A stretch of DNA of 28,969 nt from UBA5287 sp041672395 (GTDB taxonomy: Bacteria > Bacteroidota > Bacteroidia > Bacteroidales > Dysgonomonadaceae), in assembly GCA_041672395.1 (NCBI GenBank), contig JBAYZS010000028.1, forward strand, positions 1 through 28,969, read 5' to 3'. Of this stretch, positions 1-7,196 are shown piece by piece. Made by a program: the position numbers and the translations under genes. Below the pieces are notes generated by a model, which ran no database searches, was not told where the DNA came from, and saw nothing but the letters and a program-made list of their open reading frames with translations. The first letter of the stretch is position 1. Every line of letters starts with the position of its first letter.

Positions 1-1109
1 GCCCAACCATTTAATATAACAGCAATTACACCTAATGCTAATAGGTTTCCGGAGACATCGGTCAGGGTGCTCCCGTTCAGGTAGAGCATGCGAAAGATAG
101 TTGTCAGGTATGTAAACGGGTTGACGAATGCGATCAACTTAGCCCAGGTAGGCATACTGGAAATGGGTGTGAACATACCACCTAGCAAAATCAGAATCAA
201 GATAAAGAACATGACCAGAAAACTTGCCTGTTGCATAGTCTCCGAATAGTTTGAGATAATTAATCCCAGACCCGATATGGATATGATGAAGACGATAGCC
301 GAAATAAGTAGTGCAATAATACTTCCAGTAGGCCAAAGTCCATACAACAGGTATGCTATAGATGCTGAGATGATTATCACAACCAGACCGATAATCCAGA
401 AAGGGATCAGTTTGGCCAGAATAAATATTATTCTGTTTACCGGAGTGACATTAATTTGGTTGATAGTGCCGTTCTCTTTCTCCATTACAATGTTTAGTGC
501 GGGCAAAATTCCACAGATGAGTGTGAGCAGCAGCACCATAAATCCGGGTATCATAAAGTTTTTATAGTCCAATTCAGGGTTAAACTTATATTGCTGAAGG
601 ATCTCAATTTTCGGCATCTTCATCATCGAAGCCCTGGTTTGAGGGGGTAAGGTGTGCATGAGTTCACTGCGCAGTTCCGAAGAAAAATCATTTACAATCT
701 GCATAATATAATTGCTACCCAACAGACCCTTAGTACCGTTTACCGAGTTTACTGCCATACCCACGCCGGATGTTTTGTATTTTATTAGATCTACATCGAA
801 AGATGAAGGAATCTCCAGTATCATATCCGTTTCACCACTTTCCATGTTTAGCATTGCAGTCTGATAATCAGGTGGAGTATCGTTTAAAATAAAGTATTTC
901 GATGCCTCTATTTTGTCGGTCAGTCTTTTGGAATAGGTGTTTTTACTGTGATCCACAACATCGATTTTAATGTTTTTTATTTCGAAGCTGATTGCCCACG
1001 GGAACACTAGTAACACCAAAATTGGATAAATCACAATCATTTTCGGAATCAATGGATTCCTGAACATCTGTTTAAACTCTTTTTCTATGAGGAATTTTAT
1101 TGTTTTCAT
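1..1109 (-). CDS. ABC-2 type transporter permease (YbhR/YhhJ-like), 3' end cut by window edge
   Basis: Integral membrane subunit of a multidrug-type ABC exporter, paired with the permease at 1222-2328. Reading leftward from ATG at 1109 the frame is open to base 1, giving about 369 residues, so only the last few residues are missing. The protein begins MKTIKFLIEKEFKQMFRNP, has one N-terminal membrane segment (about residues 24-40), a periplasmic domain of roughly 140 residues, then a C-terminal block of about five hydrophobic helices carrying an ABC-2 signature (MEKENGTINQINVTP) and a late GGMFTPISSMP stretch. It is the last gene of the efflux operon and is separated from the preceding permease by 112 non-coding bases, a larger gap than elsewhere in the operon. 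The two permeases presumably form a heterodimer. Substrate unknown. Confidence 0.9.
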   Translation of the reverse strand, partial: MKTIKFLIEKEFKQMFRNPLIPKMIVIYPILVLLVFPWAISFEIKNIKIDVVDHSKNTYSKRLTDKIEASKYFILNDTPPDYQTAMLNMESGETDMILEIPSSFDVDLIKYKTSGVGMAVNSVNGTKGLLGSNYIMQIVNDFSSELRSELMHTLPPQTRASMMKMPKIEILQQYKFNPELDYKNFMIPGFMVLLLTLICGILPALNIVMEKENGTINQINVTPVNRIIFILAKLIPFWIIGLVVIIISASIAYLLYGLWPTGSIIALLISAIVFIISISGLGLIISNYSETMQQASFLVMFFILILILLGGMFTPISSMPTWAKLIAFVNPFTYLTTIFRMLYLNGSTLTDVSGNLLALGVIAVILNGW

Positions 1110-1221
1110 ATTTTTTCAGCATTCAGTTATCAGCTTTGCACTCTAAGCATTCTATCTTTAAATTCATCTGTTGTCTATGCTGTTATTTTAAATTTCGTTT
1201 TAGACTCTGAAAGTTTAATTA

Positions 1222-2328
1222 TTACTCTAACCTTTTTTTCGTATTAAAGATTGTAATCCCCAACAGGAGCAGTATCATTCCGATTAAGGCAAGTGTCTCT
1301 TTCCAAACCATCATAAAGCCCTGTCCCTGAATCATCACTTTCCGTACCACATCAATAAACCAACGAGCAGGTACAATCGTCGATAAAGCTTGTAATATCT
1401 TGGGCATATTGTCGATAGGAAAGATCATTCCTGATAGCATCAGTACCGGAAGCATAGCTGTGATAGCCGAGATAATCACTGCGTTAACCTGTTTATCTAC
1501 AAGTGTTGAGATGGTTAGCCCATATGATAGTGACAATACTATGTAGATGATTGCGATCAGACTGAGCAGAAAAAGACTACCGTTGACAGGCACGTCCAAC
1601 ACAAAATAGCTCAGAAGAACTATAATAATAAAATCAATAAAGGAGATGACCATATAAGGAATTGTTTTGGCAAAGATCATGGTTCCATGTTTCAGGGGCG
1701 ATGCAAGCAACACCTCCATAGTTCCTCTTTCTTTTTCCCGAACAATGGAAACCGATGTCATGATAGTACAAATAATCATCATGACCAATCCCATGATTCC
1801 CGGTACAAACATATAAGACGATTTCATCAACGGATTGTAAATCATCCGGTTTTCGGTCTGAATCTGAAAAGGTATCTGTGAAATATTCATTTGTTCCTTT
1901 TGGTAATCGGCAATAATAGCCGTTGCATAGTTTACTGCAATAGAACCTCTATTAGGATCAGAACTGTTGGACAAAAGCTGTACAGCTGCTTTTCCCGAGT
2001 GGACCATACTTTCCTGAAAGTCTTGTTGAAATACAACTGCCAGATCAAGTTTTCCTTTTCTCATGGCGACCTCCATCTCGTCCATTGAGTTAACTTTACC
2101 TTGATAGTTAAAGTAAACGTTTTGACGAATTTGATCTGTAATGCCTTTCGTAAAAGCATCGGGAGTGGGGTCATAGAAAGCCACTCTGATATCCTGAACC
2201 TCCATATTAATAGCAAAACCAAATAACAAGATTTGGACAATTGGTATTCCAATAATTACCAATAAGGTTCTGCTATCACGAAAGATATGTCGGAATTCCT
2301 TGTTTACAAATGCGATTAATTGCTTCAT
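1222..2328 (-). CDS. ABC-2 type transporter permease (YbhS/YhhJ-like)
   Basis: Second membrane subunit of the efflux pump, 368 residues, the usual family length. The order is an N-terminal helix (about 21-41) after MKQLIAFVNKEFRHIFRDSR, a soluble periplasmic domain (about 45-170), then five to six helices with the ABC-2 coupling segment VREKERGTMEVLLASPLK and a terminal helix ending FNTKKRLE. The periplasmic domain is the type that receives substrate and hands it to the adaptor protein in MacB/YbhSR-like tripartite pumps. It starts 19 bases after the stop of the second ATPase. The downstream permease is related to it and together they match YbhS and YbhR of E. coli in order and size. Confidence 0.92.
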   Translation of the reverse strand: MKQLIAFVNKEFRHIFRDSRTLLVIIGIPIVQILLFGFAINMEVQDIRVAFYDPTPDAFTKGITDQIRQNVYFNYQGKVNSMDEMEVAMRKGKLDLAVVFQQDFQESMVHSGKAAVQLLSNSSDPNRGSIAVNYATAIIADYQKEQMNISQIPFQIQTENRMIYNPLMKSSYMFVPGIMGLVMMIICTIMTSVSIVREKERGTMEVLLASPLKHGTMIFAKTIPYMVISFIDFIIIVLLSYFVLDVPVNGSLFLLSLIAIIYIVLSLSYGLTISTLVDKQVNAVIISAITAMLPVLMLSGMIFPIDNMPKILQALSTIVPARWFIDVVRKVMIQGQGFMMVWKETLALIGMILLLLGITIFNTKKRLE

Positions 2329-2347
2329 TTTTGAGTACTTTAAAATG

Positions 2348-3091
2348 TCAATCTACTCTTTTAGCTTTGCGTGCCAACTGACGAAATACTTCATCCATTG
2401 ATTCGGCATTATATTGACTACGTAATGCCGCAGGCGAATCAAGTGCGTCAATACGACCGTCTACCATAATGGAAACACGATTACAATATTCTGCTTCATC
2501 CATATAATGAGTAGTTACAAAAACAGTGATACCACGATCGGATGCTGCATAAATCATTTCCCAAAACTGACGACGCATGGCTGGGTCGACACCTCCCGTG
2601 GGCTCATCTAAAAAGACAATGTTCGGCTCATGAAATATAGCTACCGAAAATGCCAGTTTCTGTTTCCAACCCAACGGGAGGTATTTAACCAGAGTGTTGC
2701 GTTCATGTTGAAAATGCAATTCTTCTAACAATTCATCAGTCTTTTTCGCAATAACCTTGTCAGATAGTCCATATATTCCACCAAAAAGACGGATGTTCTC
2801 CCACACTCTCAGATCTTCATAGAGCGAGAACTTCTGACTCATATATCCGATATTTCGTTTTATCTTTTCATTCTCTTTAAAAATATCAAATCCAGCAACA
2901 GTCCCTTTCCCTTCTGTTGGCATACTAATTCCGCAAAGCATTTGCATTGCGGTGGTTTTTCCAGCACCATTTGCTCCTAAAAATCCAAAAATCTCTCCTT
3001 TTTTCACATTAAAAGAGATATGATCTACAGCTGTAAAATGACCGAATTTTTTCGTCAGATTTGATACTTCAATAACATTTTCATTCATCAT
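2348..3091 (-). CDS. ABC transporter ATP-binding protein (corresponds to C-terminal half of YbhF)
   Basis: ATPase subunit of the efflux ABC transporter, 247 residues from the ATG at 3091. Walker A is GANGAGKTT (39-47), Q-loop Gln86 in YMSQKFSLYEDL, Walker B IVFLDE (158-163) and switch His195 in TTHYMDEAE. The signature motif is not LSGGQ but LPLGWKQ (138-144), as I recall for the second half of YbhF. An in-frame ATG at 3118 would add MFHGFDKLI but lies inside the previous gene. The start at 3091 follows that gene's stop (3094-3096) directly and begins right before the conserved IEVSNLTKKFG segment; 3088 is equally possible. It should pair with the ATPase at 3094-3999, whose canonical signature completes this subunit's active site. 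Confidence 0.92.
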   Translation of the reverse strand: MMNENVIEVSNLTKKFGHFTAVDHISFNVKKGEIFGFLGANGAGKTTAMQMLCGISMPTEGKGTVAGFDIFKENEKIKRNIGYMSQKFSLYEDLRVWENIRLFGGIYGLSDKVIAKKTDELLEELHFQHERNTLVKYLPLGWKQKLAFSVAIFHEPNIVFLDEPTGGVDPAMRRQFWEMIYAASDRGITVFVTTHYMDEAEYCNRVSIMVDGRIDALDSPAALRSQYNAESMDEVFRQLARKAKRVD

Positions 3092-3093
3092 AA

Positions 3094-3999
3094 TTAACTT
3101 GTCAAAGCCATGAAACAATCTTCTATAGTTGGTTTGATAATATCGATACGCACTTCGTTGAACCCTTTGTTTGCAAGATCCTGCTTCAAATCGTACGTTT
3201 GTAATCCTTCTTCAACGGTGATATGAATTTTGTCGCCAAACGCAAAGCTGCTTTTCACCTTGGGATGTTTTCGCAAATCAGAAAGTAGAGTCGACATTTT
3301 GCCACCAATAACCGACCACAATATTTCTGGGTAATCATCAATAATACCCTGCGGGGTGTCGCTTCCAATAAATTTCCCATCGCGAATCAACGCAATGCGG
3401 TCACAGCGACTAGCCTCGTCCATATAAGCCGTGGAAACCAGAATCGTAATTCCTTGTTCTTTAAGTCGATCCAACATGTCCCAGAATTCTTTTCTCGAAA
3501 CTGGATCGACACCCGTGGTGGGCTCATCCAAAATCAGGATTTCGGGTTTATGAATCAGTGCGCAGCTCAGCGCTAACTTCTGTTTCATTCCTCCTGATAG
3601 TGCGCCGGCACGCCTATTTTTAAATGGCTCTATCTGTTGGTAAATATCTTTGATTAGATGATAATTCTCTTCTATGGTCGTATTGAAGAGTGTGGCAAAG
3701 AACTTCAGGTTTTCTTCTACACTTAAATCTTGATAAAGAGAAAACCGTCCTGGCATATAACCGATTATCTTTCTGATCTTCCGATAATCCTTTCCGACAT
3801 CAAAACCGTTCATAATGGCCGATCCGCTATCCGGAAGAATCAGTGAAGCAAGAATTCTGAAGAGTGATGATTTCCCGGCTCCATCGGGACCAATAACGCC
3901 GAATATTTCTCCTCCTTTTACTGTGAAGGTGATGCCATTCAGGGCGTTAGCTTTACCATGTTTGGCGTAGCTCTTATATATATCTTTTACTTCAATCAT
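3094..3999 (-). CDS. ABC transporter ATP-binding protein (corresponds to N-terminal half of YbhF)
   Basis: First of two separate ATPases, 301 residues. It has Walker A GPDGAGKSS (37-45), canonical signature LSGGMKQ (134-140) and Walker B ILILDE (154-159), followed by the D-loop TTGVDP. Two catalytic positions differ from consensus: the Q-loop reads YMPGRFSLYQDL, with Gly at the usual Gln, and the switch loop reads STAYMDEA, with Ala191 where His is normal. After about residue 215 there is an extra C-terminal domain of about 85 residues. E. coli YbhF is one polypeptide with two such domains; here they are separate adjacent genes. The gene begins four bases after the adaptor's stop codon, so the two are probably translated together. 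Confidence 0.92.
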   Translation of the reverse strand: MIEVKDIYKSYAKHGKANALNGITFTVKGGEIFGVIGPDGAGKSSLFRILASLILPDSGSAIMNGFDVGKDYRKIRKIIGYMPGRFSLYQDLSVEENLKFFATLFNTTIEENYHLIKDIYQQIEPFKNRRAGALSGGMKQKLALSCALIHKPEILILDEPTTGVDPVSRKEFWDMLDRLKEQGITILVSTAYMDEASRCDRIALIRDGKFIGSDTPQGIIDDYPEILWSVIGGKMSTLLSDLRKHPKVKSSFAFGDKIHITVEEGLQTYDLKQDLANKGFNEVRIDIIKPTIEDCFMALTS

Positions 4000-4003
4000 T
4001 TTC

Positions 4004-4900
4004 TTAAAACTTCACTTCACCATACATACCAATCTTCAAAAAACCATCATTTGAAACAGCTACTTTCAACGCATACACAAGATTTGCGCGTTCATTTTTT
4101 GTTTGTATTGTTTTGGGTGTGAACTCCGATTTGTTTGATATCCAGCTTATGGAGCCATGGTAAGATTTCATCCCGCCCTCTCCATCGTCAACACGAACGG
4201 TAACTTCATCATTCAACTTAATTTTAGCAAGCTGATCGTTAGTGACATAAGCCCTCAGAAACATCGTATCCATATCGGCTATCTTGAACAATGGCGTTCC
4301 CATTGTAGCTAGTTCACCCATCTCCGCAAATCTATTCAATACTGTTCCGGTGATTGGGCTGACGATACGTGTTTTTCCCAGCTGATCGTTCAATTGCGCA
4401 ATCTGGATGTCGAGAGTTGAACTTTGAGCCGATATGTTTTGACTGCTTTTGCGAAGTGTCGAGGTTTGTGCCGAAAGCTGACTCTTAAGTACCTCTATTT
4501 GTGATTCTATATCGTCGAATTGTTTTTGATTCGCTGCATTTGCTGCAATCAATCTTTCAACTCGAGCCTTTTCTCGTTCCAACGTTTTAATTTGATCTTG
4601 AATGGCTGCCGTTTGCGTTTGAATATCAGGTTGTTGTGCTCGTACTCCCCGGGCATTGGAGAGGATACTCATTTTTTGAAGATAGAGTTGAGTACTATCA
4701 ATAACTCCAACTTCTTGTCCCTGTTGCAGATGATCTCCTTCGTTCACATTAAAGCTTAATATTTTGCCATTTGCTTGTGATGACACAATAATTTCCGTTG
4801 CCTCAAACGATCCTGTAGAATCGTAATCGCTTTTTTTATTATTGCATGAGAGCAGAAAGAAAGACGATAATATCAGTAACAATAAAGAATATGTTTTCAT
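4004..4900 (-). CDS. HlyD-family membrane fusion lipoprotein (YbhG/YhiI-like efflux adaptor)
   Basis: Periplasmic adaptor linking the ABC permeases to the TolC-like channel, 298 residues. The N-terminus is a lipoprotein signal peptide ending in the lipobox LLSC, so Cys19 should be lipidated. Residues about 30-65 form the first half of a biotinyl-lipoyl domain (VSSQANGKILSFNVNEGDHLQQGQEVG). Residues about 75-170 are rich in Gln, Ile and Lys with heptad spacing and form the alpha-helical hairpin. The second lipoyl half is RIVSPITGTVLNRFAEMGEL, followed by a beta-barrel domain. It sits between the TolC-like gene (30 bases upstream) and the first ATPase (4 bases downstream), as in a one-transcript tripartite pump. 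Confidence 0.92.
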   Translation of the reverse strand: MKTYSLLLLILSSFFLLSCNNKKSDYDSTGSFEATEIIVSSQANGKILSFNVNEGDHLQQGQEVGVIDSTQLYLQKMSILSNARGVRAQQPDIQTQTAAIQDQIKTLEREKARVERLIAANAANQKQFDDIESQIEVLKSQLSAQTSTLRKSSQNISAQSSTLDIQIAQLNDQLGKTRIVSPITGTVLNRFAEMGELATMGTPLFKIADMDTMFLRAYVTNDQLAKIKLNDEVTVRVDDGEGGMKSYHGSISWISNKSEFTPKTIQTKNERANLVYALKVAVSNDGFLKIGMYGEVKF

Positions 4901-4930
4901 TTGTCTATTTATATAGTTGTTTATTTGTTT

Positions 4931-6217
4931 TTATTTTTCACTGTTTGTCGTGTATTCGAGTGAATAGATTGACATGAGATATTGAATTTCATGAAGCGTT
5001 TTTGCCTGCTTGGCGCCTTCTTCAGCATTTATCTCTTTCATTAGGTCAGAAACGGTCATTGTACCATTTTCTACCTTAATTTCTGCGGCTTCACGAATAA
5101 TAGTCCTTAGTCGGATGATTTCGTTGTCATCTTTCATCATCTTTCTAAATTTCTCTATTTCAATTTGTTGTTGGGGTATCTGCATATTTAAATTGTGAAG
5201 AAATGTATCTCTTTGAACATCCACAGCAAGCTTTTGTATGTCGATTTTCCTTTTATCATTTTTCAGTGTATATAAGTTTCCGAAATTCCATGAGACGCGA
5301 ACACCACCCACAAAGTATGGAGAAAACTCATTTTCGAACATGTTCAGTCCTGGTTTACCGTAGCCGCCTTGCGCAAAAGCTCCTATGACAGGTCTGTTTT
5401 TTGCATTCAGCTGCAATCTTTGAGATTCCAACGCATTTTCCTGAGCACTAAAAAAATGTAATTCAGGTCGTTTGATGACAGGTGAAGTCGACTGAAAATC
5501 TGTTTTAGGCTTGACAAACATTGTATGTGCATCCAGTTGTTCACCAATCAGTACTGACAACATTTGAATATATGCTTGTAACGACGATTCTAGTTGAATC
5601 CGTTGTTGGCCGACTTTTAACTGTTCCACTTTCACAACACTCAAATCGGCCTCATTTGCCACGCCATTTTGTACATAACTCTGAACATTATTGTAATTCC
5701 GTTGCAGCTCTTTCTCCAGAATATCCTGTTGAATCAGTTGCTCCTGCATAAGCAGGACACCAAAATATAGATTGTTTACTCGTTCTTTTAACTTATATAT
5801 TTCACTGTCGAGTTGTTTTTTCTCCAAATCGGCATAAGCATTTAGACTTTTTTTCTGTGCCGAAATTTTTCCACCATCCCAAATCAACTGATTCAGTTCG
5901 GCTACCACCTTATACTGATCTTGACTTGGCACTGGAATATCAAGTGGAGGAAAACTTTGTGGTAAATCAAGATTGATTTTGGTAACATCCGATTGCCAGC
6001 TAGCCTGCGCACTCAACGTGCCCTGTGGCAAATAATATTTGTTGGCGTTTTCAATGTTAAAATTCTTCGTTTTTTCAATAATGTCATACTGGGCAATGGC
6101 AGGGTAATTAGCTGTTGCCTTTTGCTGACACTCATCAATCGTGATTGTTTGACCGAAAACAACTACTATGTTCAGCCAAATTAAAACCACCAATGGCAAT
6201 GATAATTTTAAACTCAT
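4931..6217 (-). CDS. TolC-like outer-membrane efflux protein
   Basis: Outer-membrane channel of the tripartite pump, 428 residues, in the usual OEP size range. The N-terminus is a Sec signal peptide with probable cleavage after VVVFG (residue 22). The mature part has two OEP-type repeats rich in long Gln/Glu/Asn helices; motif-like stretches include LNQLIWDGGKISAQKKSLNAY (about 109-129) and VSWNFGNLYTLKNDKRKID (about 308-326), the conserved turn of each repeat. The C-terminus carries KVENGTMTVSDLMKEINAEEGAK, a typical OEP ending. It follows the repressor gene by 21 bases, and no gene of this kind is present in the E. coli ybhGFSR operon, which borrows a shared TolC. Confidence 0.9.
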   Translation of the reverse strand: MSLKLSLPLVVLIWLNIVVVFGQTITIDECQQKATANYPAIAQYDIIEKTKNFNIENANKYYLPQGTLSAQASWQSDVTKINLDLPQSFPPLDIPVPSQDQYKVVAELNQLIWDGGKISAQKKSLNAYADLEKKQLDSEIYKLKERVNNLYFGVLLMQEQLIQQDILEKELQRNYNNVQSYVQNGVANEADLSVVKVEQLKVGQQRIQLESSLQAYIQMLSVLIGEQLDAHTMFVKPKTDFQSTSPVIKRPELHFFSAQENALESQRLQLNAKNRPVIGAFAQGGYGKPGLNMFENEFSPYFVGGVRVSWNFGNLYTLKNDKRKIDIQKLAVDVQRDTFLHNLNMQIPQQQIEIEKFRKMMKDDNEIIRLRTIIREAAEIKVENGTMTVSDLMKEINAEEGAKQAKTLHEIQYLMSIYSLEYTTNSEK

Positions 6218-6238
6218 GATTTTTATATTTGATTGTTA

Positions 6239-6820
6239 TTATTTTTTCACTATCCACTCTTTAATCTTTTCTTTTCTTTCTGTTACAAAAGTTAAAAACT
6301 CTTCCTCTTTTACTAATCCCGAAGAGATAATAAGTTGTTTTGCTACAAACGGAAACATTATTAATCCCAAAATATTTGTTATGAAATCGGCTGCTGAAAG
6401 TTCAACACCCGACTCTTTCAACTGATTTTCAATAACCGGTTGTGCAATTTTACGTGCATTTAAAGTTATCTCAGCAAACATTTCTTTGTTCAACGACCAC
6501 TCATTAAGAACAAAAATGGGTAGTTCTTCATTTTCAAGCAGCAAGTCGGTGTAATTATTTGTTATCGATTCTACTTTATCTCTTAGCGGAATTTCTTTAT
6601 CTGATAAAATAGGAGCCATAACTTCAACAAGCATTCTAAATTTCTCCTTGACAACTATTTTAAATAGATTTTCTTTGCTTCCAAAATAGTAATTGAGCAG
6701 CGCTAAGTTGATTCCTGCTTCATCGGCAATTTCTCTCGTCTTAGTTGCAGCAAATCCTTTTTGTGAAAATAATTTATTAGCTGCGTTTACTATTTTTTGT
6801 TCGGTTGTTAATGCTTCCAT
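6239..6820 (-). CDS. TetR/AcrR-family transcriptional repressor of the efflux operon
   Basis: DNA-binding repressor, 193 residues from ATG 6820. The helix-turn-helix is residues about 20-50 (GFAATKTREIADEAGINLAL followed by LNYYFGSKENLF), the normal TetR arrangement. The C-terminal ligand domain resembles that of CecR-type repressors in general layout, but I cannot assign a ligand. A longer frame begins at 6862, but a well matched promoter (6876-6845) lies partly inside that extension, so a transcript from it could not include the 6862 ATG; translation from 6820 gives a leader of about 18 nt. It is the first gene of the leftward operon, and the large inverted repeat at 6851-6900 is the evident operator, implying autorepression and control of all seven genes. 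Confidence 0.92.
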   Translation of the reverse strand: MEALTTEQKIVNAANKLFSQKGFAATKTREIADEAGINLALLNYYFGSKENLFKIVVKEKFRMLVEVMAPILSDKEIPLRDKVESITNNYTDLLLENEELPIFVLNEWSLNKEMFAEITLNARKIAQPVIENQLKESGVELSAADFITNILGLIMFPFVAKQLIISSGLVKEEEFLTFVTERKEKIKEWIVKK

Positions 6821-6844
6821 TATTGAATATTTTTTTGTTGATTG

Positions 6845-6876
6845 CAAATGTAAACTAAACAAGTGATTTAATCAAA
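6845..6876 (-). promoter_or_regulatory. Bacteroidetes-type promoter of the tetR-efflux operon
   Basis: On the minus strand TTTG (6876-6873) is followed by exactly 20 bases and TACATTTG (6852-6845), matching the Bacteroidetes sigma consensus TTTG-N19-21-TAnnTTTG in every fixed position. Initiation would be near 6838, about 18 nt before the repressor ATG at 6820. The -33 box falls in the centre of the inverted repeat 6851-6900 and one whole arm fills the space between -33 and -7, so a bound repressor would block RNA polymerase. Confidence 0.8.
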
Positions 6877-6900
6877 TGTTTAAATCACTTGTTTAGTTTA
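6851..6900. promoter_or_regulatory. 50-bp inverted repeat, probable TetR operator
   Basis: Two perfectly complementary 21-base arms (6851-6871 and 6880-6900) flank an 8-base spacer. The arms begin TAAACTAAACAAGTGATTTA on the left and mirror this on the right. It lies directly upstream of the tetR start and over its promoter. TetR-family dimers usually bind imperfect dyads of 15-30 bp, so a dyad this long and perfect could hold two dimers, one per arm, or one large site. No second copy was noticed in the window. Confidence 0.8.
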
Positions 6901-7075
6901 GTGCTAAATTATTTAACATGGATTAATGGCATAATGTCTAATCGAGTTTCTTATTTAGCCTTTCACAACTTAGATTTAGAAATATTCGATATCTGATTTC
7001 TTATATGTTCTGCGTGATAAAAGTACGATAATATGATTAACATATAAAACTATTGATTATTCAAAGTTATTTACT

Positions 7076-7127
7076 ACACTTGTACACGTAAACTTCGGTT
7101 TGATAACGTGCACCTGAGATCAAGTGT
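7076..7127 (+). promoter_or_regulatory. Nested stem-loop / dyad upstream of the 601-residue gene
   Basis: An outer 7-bp dyad ACACTTG (7076-7082) / CAAGTGT (7121-7127) encloses GTACACGT (7082-7089) / ACGTGCAC (7106-7113, one A-C mismatch) and an inner AAAC-TTCG-GTTT hairpin (7090-7101) with a UUCG-type tetraloop. It ends 12 bases before the candidate -33 box of the following gene, so it could be an operator or upstream control site. There is no T-run, so it is not an obvious intrinsic terminator. Confidence 0.4.
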
Positions 7128-7139
7128 GAAAATGCTTTC

Positions 7140-7171
7140 TTTCAGATTAAAATTGTATTGATTTATCTTAC
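7140..7171 (+). promoter_or_regulatory. Weak candidate promoter for the 601-residue gene
   Basis: TTTC (7140-7143), 20 bases, then TATCTTAC (7164-7171). This is a partial match to TTTG-N20-TAnnTTTG (three of four and four of six fixed bases). The predicted start near 7178 gives a leader of about 19 nt, similar to the better promoters in this window. It is the best match I found in the interval but remains weak. Confidence 0.3.
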
Positions 7172-7196
7172 GAGAGTATAACAAGAGATCCCACTT

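Larger units (their letters stand above)
6901..7196. other. Non-coding interval between tetR operator and the 601-residue gene
   Basis: About 300 bases without a credible reading frame on either strand. It is very AT-rich. The only structure seen is the nested dyad at 7076-7127 and a weak promoter at 7140-7171, both described separately. Nothing else was recognised. Confidence 0.6.

Noticed and set aside
6821..6862. Fourteen-residue N-terminal extension of the TetR protein
   Set aside because: It overlaps the operon promoter and operator arm, and the family start aligns with the ATG at 6820.
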